A stretch of DNA of 64,000 nt from Clostridium sp. MCC353 (GTDB lineage Bacteria; Bacillota; Clostridia; Lachnospirales; Lachnospiraceae). The stretch is from contig NZ_WQPN01000134.1 of NCBI RefSeq assembly GCF_018785315.1, positions 78,810 through 142,809 of the forward strand. Direction: 5' to 3'. Of the stretch, positions 58,126-64,000 are shown piece by piece (within the stretch, counting starts at the first letter, position 1; every line of letters begins with the position of its first letter). Made by a program: the position numbers and the translations under genes. The notes under the pieces are model-generated. The model did no database searches. It was not told the DNA's origin and saw only the letters and a list, made by a program, of their open reading frames with translations.

Positions 58126-59046
58126 ATGGATATGGGCTATTTTAAGAAAAAGCAGGAAACTCCGAGCGATAAAATGGTCGCGATGCGGGTATCCACGGTC
58201 AGCATTGTGATCAACTGCCTTTTGTCATTTTTTAAACTGGCGGCAGGGATTATGGCGGGGTCAGGGGCCATGGTATCAGACGCCGTTCATTCGGCATCCG
58301 ATGTATTCAGTACGGTTGTGGTCATGATCGGGGTTTCGGCGGCTAATAAAAAATCGGATAAAGAACACCCTTATGGACATGAAAGAATGGAATGCGTGGC
58401 TTCCGTTCTTTTGGCTGTCGTCCTATTTGCTACAGGAGTTGGAATCGGCCTGGAGGCGGTAAAGAAAATCGTTATAGGCAGGCCTGAAATTCTTTTGGCA
58501 CCGGGAAGGCTGGCATTGGTGGCCGCGGTTATATCCGTCTTAATAAAAGAGTGGATGTACTGGTATACCCGGATAGCGGCTAAAAAAATTAATTCCGGCG
58601 CATTGATGGCTGATGCATGGCATCATCGTTCCGATGCGTTTTCATCCATTGGGGCATTTGCGGGAATCTTGGGGGCCAGAATGGGATTTCCGGTTCTGGA
58701 TCCGGCGGCCAGCTTTGTGATCTGTCTGTTTATCGGAAAAGCGGCCGTTGATATTTTTCGGGATGCTATGGATAAAATGGTGGATAAAGCCTGCGATGAC
58801 CGGGTGGTGGAGCAGATGACAAAAACGGCTTTAGAGGAGACCGGGGTGTGCCGCGTGGACGAGATCAGAACCAGGATGTTTGGTTCCAAGGTTTATGTGG
58901 ATATTGAAATCGCAGCGGATTCCAGGCTGGAACTGGGAAGGGCCCATCAAATTGCGGAAAATGTACATGATGCGATAGAAAATACCTTTCCTAAGGTAAA
59001 ACACTGCATGGTACATGTCAATCCTTTGGAAACCACAGAGAGCTGA
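58126..59046 (+). CDS. Cation diffusion facilitator (CDF) transporter
   Basis: 306 residues, about six membrane helices and a C-terminal cytoplasmic metal domain (about 215-306). Metal-site motifs SDAVHSASD (helix 2) and ADAWHHRSDAFSS (helix 5) are intact. The family exports Zn, Mn, Fe or Co in exchange for protons; HxxxD with HHxxD does not decide between them. An ATG 6 nt downstream (58132) is an alternative; no strong ribosome binding site is seen for either. Confidence 0.92.
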   Translation: MDMGYFKKKQETPSDKMVAMRVSTVSIVINCLLSFFKLAAGIMAGSGAMVSDAVHSASDVFSTVVVMIGVSAANKKSDKEHPYGHERMECVASVLLAVVLFATGVGIGLEAVKKIVIGRPEILLAPGRLALVAAVISVLIKEWMYWYTRIAAKKINSGALMADAWHHRSDAFSSIGAFAGILGARMGFPVLDPAASFVICLFIGKAAVDIFRDAMDKMVDKACDDRVVEQMTKTALEETGVCRVDEIRTRMFGSKVYVDIEIAADSRLELGRAHQIAENVHDAIENTFPKVKHCMVHVNPLETTES

Positions 59047-59456
59047 GACCACAGCGCTAAGATTGCGTTAAGCATCCGGCCAACTGATTGACGTGGGAAA
59101 ATATAATCATTTATAATACCATAATAACAGTTCAGACGGCGGGGAAATTGAAAAAGAAAACTGCCTCAAGCCCAATTGTCTGAATTGTTACATATCATTT
59201 AATCCGGGAAATGGATAAAGAAAGGAAATCATTTATGGACGACGCCGACAGTGACGAAGAAGCCCATTTATATTTGCTGCAATTAATATCTGATTTCATA
59301 TGTTTCTATATAACAGGCATGACCTGCGGTCTTTTTGGACGGCGGGTTGTGTCTTTTTCGTTTCCGGAGGAGATAGGAGGAGGCGCCAATGGCCAGATAA
59401 GGTGAGTTAAAAAAACATCATGTTAACAGTCAAACTAAAAAAGAGAGGATTATTAA
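59047..59456. other. 410-bp spacer without a convincing gene
   Basis: A 64-codon open frame (59211-59405) has no recognisable domain, one hydrophobic stretch and a weak start; an inner ATG at 59235 has GAAAGGAAA upstream, so a small membrane peptide is possible but not supported. One copy of the CTGAATTGTTACA repeat lies at 59180-59192. No riboswitch fold was recognised ahead of the CorC-type gene. Confidence 0.4.
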
Positions 59457-60704
59457 ATGGAAAGTCACAGTATTTCACTTATTATTATTGTATTTTGTAT
59501 CGTTATGTCAGCATATTTTTCAGCAACAGAGACAGCATTTTCATCCCTGAACCGGATCAGGATTAAGAATATGGCGGAAAAGGGAAATAAGAGGGCGGCC
59601 CTGGTGCTCAAATTGTCGGAGGATTACGACGGCCTGCTGTCCACAATACTAATAGGAAATAATATTGTTAATATAGCCAGCGCATCTCTTGCGACTCTGA
59701 TATTCGTAAATCTGCTGGGAGATGAAGCAGGGGCCAGCATATCAACGGTGGTCACAACGATCGTGGTGTTGATTTTTGGTGAAGTATCGCCAAAGAGCAT
59801 TGCAAAAGAATCACCGGAGCGTTTTGCCATGTTTTCCGCGCCGATTCTGAAATGGCTTGTCCGGTTTCTGACCCCGGCCAACTTTTTGTTCCGCCAGTGG
59901 AAGAAACTGCTGTCATTGGTATTTAAAACAACAGAAGAAACAGGCATCACAGAAGAAGAACTGCTCAGCATTGTGGATGAAGTGGAACAGGGAGGCGGAA
60001 TTGACGAGCAGGAAAGCGGTCTGATACGGAATGCTATCGAGTTTTCCGAATTGGAAGCGGTGGATATCTTTACCCCGCGGATCGACGTGGCAGCCGTTTC
60101 CGCAGATGCGTCCAATGAGGAAATCGCGGATATATTTGCGGAAACCGGATATTCCCGTCTGCCGGTTTATGAAGGGGATATCGACCATATCAGCGGTATC
60201 CTTTACCAAAAAGACTTCTATCACCTGGTCTGCGGCCAAAAGAGAGAACTGTGCAGCGTGATCCGTCCAGCCTTATTCATCACAAAGCACATGAAAATAG
60301 GGGCGCTTTTAAAGGAACTGCAAAAACAGAAATCCCATATCGCCGTCATTGTTGACGAGTTCGGCGGCATGGTCGGGATTGTCACGTTAGAAGATGTTCT
60401 GGAAGAACTGGTGGGGGAAATCTGGGATGAACATGATGTGGTGGTAAATGAGATCGAAATGATTTCGGACCGGGAGTATCTGGTGCTTGGAAACACCCAT
60501 GTGGAAAAACTGTTTGAACGGCTCCGCAAAGACCGGGAGTTCGACGTAATAACTGTCAGCGGCTGGGCTATGGGTGAGATCGGCAGGATACCGAAAGAAG
60601 GGGATCAGTTTACCTATGAGAACCTGAAGGTTACAGTTCTTTCCATGAAGGAAAAGCGGGTGGATAAAGTGCGGGTTGCGGTGGATTTACCGGAAGTTTC
60701 ATGA
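59457..60704 (+). CDS. CNNM/CorC (hemolysin C) family membrane protein
   Basis: 415 residues. DUF21 membrane domain with four hydrophobic segments (about 1-180; FSATETAFSSLNRIRIKNMA, GEVSPKSIAKE), a CBS pair (about 205-330; FTPRIDVAAVSAD and IVDEFGGMVGIVTLEDVLEEL), and a C-terminal CorC_HlyC domain. Relatives export Mg or Co or take part in Mg tolerance; the hemolysin name is historical. AGAGAGGATT precedes the ATG. Confidence 0.92.
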   Translation: MESHSISLIIIVFCIVMSAYFSATETAFSSLNRIRIKNMAEKGNKRAALVLKLSEDYDGLLSTILIGNNIVNIASASLATLIFVNLLGDEAGASISTVVTTIVVLIFGEVSPKSIAKESPERFAMFSAPILKWLVRFLTPANFLFRQWKKLLSLVFKTTEETGITEEELLSIVDEVEQGGGIDEQESGLIRNAIEFSELEAVDIFTPRIDVAAVSADASNEEIADIFAETGYSRLPVYEGDIDHISGILYQKDFYHLVCGQKRELCSVIRPALFITKHMKIGALLKELQKQKSHIAVIVDEFGGMVGIVTLEDVLEELVGEIWDEHDVVVNEIEMISDREYLVLGNTHVEKLFERLRKDREFDVITVSGWAMGEIGRIPKEGDQFTYENLKVTVLSMKEKRVDKVRVAVDLPEVS

Positions 60705-60782
60705 TTAAGCAATGGTATTAACGCCCATCTTATGGTACAATGAAAAACATAGTAAATAATAGAACAGCATGAGGAAAATGCT

Positions 60783-61910
60783 ATGAAAAATTATACCAGA
60801 GCAGGGGCCTGTATACTGCTTCTGGCGGCCATATCCCTAACTGGATGTAAAGATCAAAAAATGCCGTCAGATGCACAACACAGTATAAATCAGCATATTA
60901 CGGCGGAAGCGGAGCCGGGCGGAAGAGAGCCGGACACGGCGGAAGCGGAGCCGGCGGAAGCGGAGCCGGGCGGACAAGGGCCGGATATGGCGGAAGCGGG
61001 GCCGGGCGGCAAGGGGCCGGACACGGAGGAAGCGGAGCCGGGCAAAAAAGGGCCGGTCACAGCAGAAACACAGCCCGGCAGCATAGAATTGGTTACGGAA
61101 ACTTCGCCGGTTCAGGGGCCGTCAGGAGAGAAAAAGAGCTTGATTGATCCGGAGGGAATGACTTTGGAAACCAGAATCCTGGTTCCGGAAGGGTATCAGC
61201 GTGTTCCGAAAGAGGCAGGAAGTTTCCAGGGATATATGAGAATGAGAGCGATGAAGCCGGATGGAAGCGAAGTTCTTTTATATGACGGAACAAAAAAGGG
61301 CAATCAAAGGGCGCAGGCGGCTGTTTTTGATATTCCGGTGTTTGAAAGTGATTTACAGCAGTGCGCGGACAGTGTGATGCGTGTCTACTCAGAATACTTT
61401 TGGACAATGGGAGCTTATGATAAGATCGCCTTTCATCTGACCAATGGATTTCTCATGGACTATCCGTCCTGGATCAGCGGTAAACGGCTGTCAGTCGACG
61501 GAAATAACGTATCCTGGGTGAAGAAGGAAGAGTATAATGATTCTTACGAAACATTTCTGCTCTACTTAAAATATGTGATGATGTACGCGGGGACCCTTTC
61601 TCTGGATGAGGAAAGCGAGCCTGTGGAGATTGAAAATCTTCAGGCCGGAGATATGTTTATTAAGGGCGGCAGCCCCGGCCACTGTGTGATGGTGGCCGAT
61701 GTGGCTGAGGATGAGATGGGAAATCTCTGTTTTCTTCTGGCCCAGGGTTATATGCCTGCCCAGGATTTTCACATATTAAAGAATCCGCTTCATGAGGAAG
61801 ATCCCTGGTACTATGTTTCAGAGATAACATACCCGCTGCAGACGCCGGAATATACATTCCAGGAGGGCAGCTTTAAACGGTGGTATGGTTTTTTGTATAA
61901 AGAGGAGTAA
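60783..61910 (+). CDS. DUF4846 lipoprotein with Glu/Pro/Gly repeats
   Basis: 375 residues. Lipobox SLTGC (Cys22), a disordered linker (about 38-95) of four to five repeats of the type AEPGG--PDTAE encoded by near-identical GC-rich repeats, then a DUF4846 domain (about 125-375; VPEGYQRVPKEAGSFQGYM, LLYDGTKKGNQ, QCADSVMRVYSEY, GDMFIKGGSPGHCVMVAD). The late G-HCV-V-D with Cys/His is reminiscent of papain-like folds, but the function is unknown. GAGGAAA precedes the ATG. Confidence 0.85.
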   Translation: MKNYTRAGACILLLAAISLTGCKDQKMPSDAQHSINQHITAEAEPGGREPDTAEAEPAEAEPGGQGPDMAEAGPGGKGPDTEEAEPGKKGPVTAETQPGSIELVTETSPVQGPSGEKKSLIDPEGMTLETRILVPEGYQRVPKEAGSFQGYMRMRAMKPDGSEVLLYDGTKKGNQRAQAAVFDIPVFESDLQQCADSVMRVYSEYFWTMGAYDKIAFHLTNGFLMDYPSWISGKRLSVDGNNVSWVKKEEYNDSYETFLLYLKYVMMYAGTLSLDEESEPVEIENLQAGDMFIKGGSPGHCVMVADVAEDEMGNLCFLLAQGYMPAQDFHILKNPLHEEDPWYYVSEITYPLQTPEYTFQEGSFKRWYGFLYKEE

Positions 61911-61920
61911 TTCACTGGCT

Positions 61921-61962
61921 TAGAGTGTGTCTTAAAATTCATTCCCGTCAGATGCACGCCCC
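61921..61962. repeat. Half-copy of the palindromic element
   Basis: About 42 bp starting TAGAGTGTGTCTTAAAATTC match one arm of the 37248-37411 element (for example TAGAGxGTGTxTxAAAATT and GTCAGATGxxCG). It contains the stop codon and the last codons of the reverse-strand gene. Confidence 0.7.
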
Positions 61963-63008
61963 AGTTCAGCCATCAGTTCTTTTACTGTGGTCATCTTCTC
62001 CAGGCGGTACGCATTTTCGCCGCAGAACAGAAGAGAATTGTCCACATCCCCTTTAGCGGCCCGGACCAGGGCGCCGGTGATGCAGTAGGGGATTTTGGTA
62101 ATATCGCATTTCTTCAGGCAGTGGTAGCATTTGGGAATCTTTTCATTGGAAGTTTCCCTTGCTGCCATGAAGGAGTTGCGGATTGCGCGGCCCGGCATGC
62201 CCACAGGGCTTTTTACCAGCACGATATCTTCTTTCCGGGCATTGAGATATGCTTCTTTAAACCGGGGATCCACATCGCATTCCTCCGTTACCACAAAACG
62301 GGTGGCCATCTGCACCCCAGCACAGCCTAAATCCATATAGTGGTCGATATCAGCCCGGTCGTATACGCCTCCTGCAAAGATTACAGGTATTTCTTTCTGA
62401 TATTTCTCTTCATATCCCTTTACACACTCAATAATTTCAAGTATCTGCTTATCGTATCCTGTGGAATCCAAAGCCTCCACCTCTTCTTTGGAGTACCCCA
62501 AATGTCCCCCGGCTTTCGGCCCTTCAATGATCACCATATCCGCAGTTCTGCCGTAATGGCGGTCCCAAAGTTTCAGCAGGGTCTGGGCAGCTTTGGGCGG
62601 AGATACGATGGGGGCGATTTTTATATTGGAATCCTTTGTCAGCGCGGGAAGGTCCGTGGGCAGCCCGGCGCCTGAAATGATCAGGTCAGCTCCATGGTCG
62701 ATACAGCATTTCACATATTCCTTATAATTGTTTAGAGCGCACATGATATTCACGCCTACAATGCCGCCGCAGGCCAGTTTTTTTGCTTCATCGATGTGAC
62801 GGCCCAATGCCCTTAAATTGGCGGTCAAAGTGTCGGTTTCAAAATCAGGTTCTAAAAAGCCGGGCTGGGCGGCGGAGATCACTCCGACCCCGCCTTCTTT
62901 TGCAACGGTTCCGGCCAGCCGGGAGAGGCTGACGCCAACTCCCATTCCTCCCTGGATAACCGGAATGTCTGCGGTGAGTTCACCTATTTTTAATGGTTTA
63001 AGATTCAT
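61932..63008 (-). CDS. Nitronate monooxygenase / FabK-like flavoprotein
   Basis: 358 residues. FMN TIM barrel with PVIQGGMGVGVSLSRLA at the start, VGVNIMCALNNY, SGAGLPTDLP, GPKAGGHLGYS and GGVYDRADIDHYM. Nitronate monooxygenase and enoyl-ACP reductase II (FabK) share this pattern, and the sequence alone does not decide. The last ~90 residues hold several Cys (CYHCLKKCD), which could bind metal. The ATG at 63008 follows AGGAGATTAAAA; earlier in-frame starts lie upstream of the promoter. The C-terminal GRASDGNEF and the stop codon lie inside a repeat copy (61921-61962). Confidence 0.9.
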   Translation of the reverse strand: MNLKPLKIGELTADIPVIQGGMGVGVSLSRLAGTVAKEGGVGVISAAQPGFLEPDFETDTLTANLRALGRHIDEAKKLACGGIVGVNIMCALNNYKEYVKCCIDHGADLIISGAGLPTDLPALTKDSNIKIAPIVSPPKAAQTLLKLWDRHYGRTADMVIIEGPKAGGHLGYSKEEVEALDSTGYDKQILEIIECVKGYEEKYQKEIPVIFAGGVYDRADIDHYMDLGCAGVQMATRFVVTEECDVDPRFKEAYLNARKEDIVLVKSPVGMPGRAIRNSFMAARETSNEKIPKCYHCLKKCDITKIPYCITGALVRAAKGDVDNSLLFCGENAYRLEKMTTVKELMAELGRASDGNEF

Positions 63009-63078
63009 TTTTAATCTCCTGTTGTCATTATAATTAATACTTTGATATGTAGTTATCAATACCAGATGGTACAATACC

Positions 63079-63107
63079 AATATAAAGCAGGAATAACAAT
63101 CTGTCAA
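63079..63107 (-). promoter_or_regulatory. Promoter of the flavoprotein gene
   Basis: On the reverse strand TTGACA (63107-63102), 17 bp, TATATT (63084-63079), near consensus. Two GGTATTG copies follow within about 35 nt downstream, one in a TACC-N4-GGTA dyad; these are possible operator elements. Confidence 0.7.
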
Positions 63108-63146
63108 GTGAATATAATCAACAGGCAGAGTACGTAAAAGACCTGG

Positions 63147-63175
63147 TTGCAACAAGCCTTCTTATTTTATATAAT
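63147..63175 (+). promoter_or_regulatory. Promoter of the last gene
   Basis: TTGCAA (63147-63152), 17 bp, TATAAT (63170-63175), 75 bp ahead of the gene that runs off the window. Confidence 0.65.
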
Positions 63176-63249
63176 AGTTTTGTACTGAGAAAATATGCCA
63201 TTGGACAGGAAACGGATCAGCCGGTTTGACCGGCAGAATGGAGGAATAT

Positions 63250-64000
63250 ATGGCGTTATACGATTATGTGGGAGCGTTGAAAAAGGGGCGGAAGCAGTAC
63301 CAGTCAGCCGTTTTAAAAGGGGAGTATCCATACCTGCCTGTTTTGGATGATATTCTTTCTTATACAGATATTGTATCGGAAGTGAGCCTCGGACTGATGG
63401 ATATTCCGCTGGCGCGGATCGTTGGAACCAAGACCAAAGGGCGCACCAGCGCTTTTGCCAACAATTTCATGCCTCTTCTCAGCGAAAAATCAGAGTTTGG
63501 GTCAAAATGGGCTTTTTTATTCGATCATCAGATTGAAGAGGGGATACATGACCCCATTGTTGCCTATGAATTTATGAATAAGTTTTATGTTCAGGAAGGG
63601 AATAAGCGGGTCAGCGTGTTAAAATATTTGGGGGCCTTCAGCATACCGGGAACCGTGGTGCGCCTGATTCCCAGAAGAAGCGATGAAAAGGAGAATAAGC
63701 TGTATTACGAATTTCTGGATTTTTACCAGGTATCATTTAACTGCGATGTCTGGTTCAGCAGAGAGGGCAGCTATCACAGGCTTTTGACGGCTATGGGAAA
63801 AAAGCCGGATGAGGTTTGGAGTGAAGACGATAAGGAATATTTTAAGGCAGTTTATAACCGTTTTGTAAAGGTCTTCGACCAGGAAGGCGGGAATGCGCTG
63901 GAACTGACCAGTTCGGATGCATTTTTGATCTATGTGGAGATCTTTGGCTATGAAGCGATTATAGAGCGCACTGAGGCCCAGATACAAAAAGATCTGGTTA
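63250..64000 (+). CDS. N-terminal part of a BMP-type ABC binding-like protein (truncated by the window)
   Basis: 250 codons are visible with no stop before the edge. The protein starts MALYDYVGALKKGRKQYQ, has no signal peptide, and carries VGTKTKGRTSAFANNFMPLL and VQEGNKRVSVLKYLGA, a ParB/sulfiredoxin-like nucleotide-binding pattern. In Lachnospiraceae I associate this N-terminus with long proteins annotated as BMP family substrate-binding proteins, whose later part would lie beyond the window. That link is from memory of the family. GGAGG precedes the ATG. Confidence 0.65.
   Translation, partial: MALYDYVGALKKGRKQYQSAVLKGEYPYLPVLDDILSYTDIVSEVSLGLMDIPLARIVGTKTKGRTSAFANNFMPLLSEKSEFGSKWAFLFDHQIEEGIHDPIVAYEFMNKFYVQEGNKRVSVLKYLGAFSIPGTVVRLIPRRSDEKENKLYYEFLDFYQVSFNCDVWFSREGSYHRLLTAMGKKPDEVWSEDDKEYFKAVYNRFVKVFDQEGGNALELTSSDAFLIYVEIFGYEAIIERTEAQIQKDLV

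Noticed and set aside
59211-59405. 64-codon open frame
   Set aside because: No domain, weak start signal and nonconserved-looking composition; kept only as a remark in the spacer entry.
60905-61075. CRISPR-like array from repeated GC-rich units
   Set aside because: The repeats are in frame within a lipoprotein gene, too short and imperfect, have no unique spacers, and no cas genes exist in the window.

Overview
The window looks like chromosomal DNA of a gut-type Clostridia, most likely Lachnospiraceae (Enterocloster/Hungatella-like). The reasons are strong AGGAGG-type ribosome binding sites, a Gram-positive type IV pilus cluster, a LexA box of the Gram-positive GAAC-N4-GTTC type, YesM/YesN-style two-component pairs, meso-diaminopimelate dehydrogenase, a DUF4846 lipoprotein, and sugar ABC importers that lack their own ATPase. 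Family placement is inference; no rRNA gene is present to confirm it.

Region 1 (1-14613) is the distal part of a type IV pilus operon: a small prepilin, the prepilin peptidase, PilM/PilN/PilO assembly proteins, a 2655-residue prepilin carrying GLUG-like repeats, three minor pilins resembling the PilX/GspK, PilV/GspI and PilW/GspJ classes, and a final prepilin. The motor genes (pilB, pilC, pilT) are expected upstream of the window. The giant protein looks like a pilus-borne adhesin.

Region 2 (14789-15830) holds tRNA-Tyr and tRNA-Ser, then an orphan 41-codon gene with a near-consensus promoter, strong ribosome binding site and terminator, then a hairpin-rich repeat and a small winged-helix protein.

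Region 3 (15891-29843) is a YheO/DauR-type regulator divergent from an 11-gene operon: a sugar-type ABC importer without ATPase, a D-serine dehydratase/D-threonine aldolase-like PLP enzyme, an N-acyl-D-amino-acid deacylase, a RidA-like protein, a GH9 glycosidase, a double-SIS protein, a BadF-type sugar kinase, an amidohydrolase and a GATase1-like protein. Together they suggest use of a glycan or glycoconjugate that carries D-amino acids.

Region 4 (30016-44588) is a polysaccharide utilisation locus for a uronic-acid-containing (glycosaminoglycan-like) glycan: two heparinase II/III-type lyases, a YesM/YesN sensor-regulator pair, an ABC importer without ATPase, a GH88 unsaturated uronyl hydrolase and a GH2 beta-glucuronidase. 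No sulfatase is seen. A 164-bp palindromic repeat lies between the binding protein and permease genes.

Region 5 (44589-64000) is mixed: a LysR relic, a DUF5131 gene behind a LexA box, a GH25 protein with altered active-site positions, a subtilisin-like lipoprotein, a sensor/regulator pair feeding an Fe(III)- or organophosphate-type ABC transporter, a tRNA-dihydrouridine synthase, ddh, a cation-efflux protein, a CBS/CorC membrane protein, a DUF4846 lipoprotein, a nitronate monooxygenase/FabK-like enzyme whose last codons lie in a second copy of the palindromic repeat, and a truncated BMP-type gene at the right edge. No CRISPR array, IS transposase, integrase or rRNA was found.
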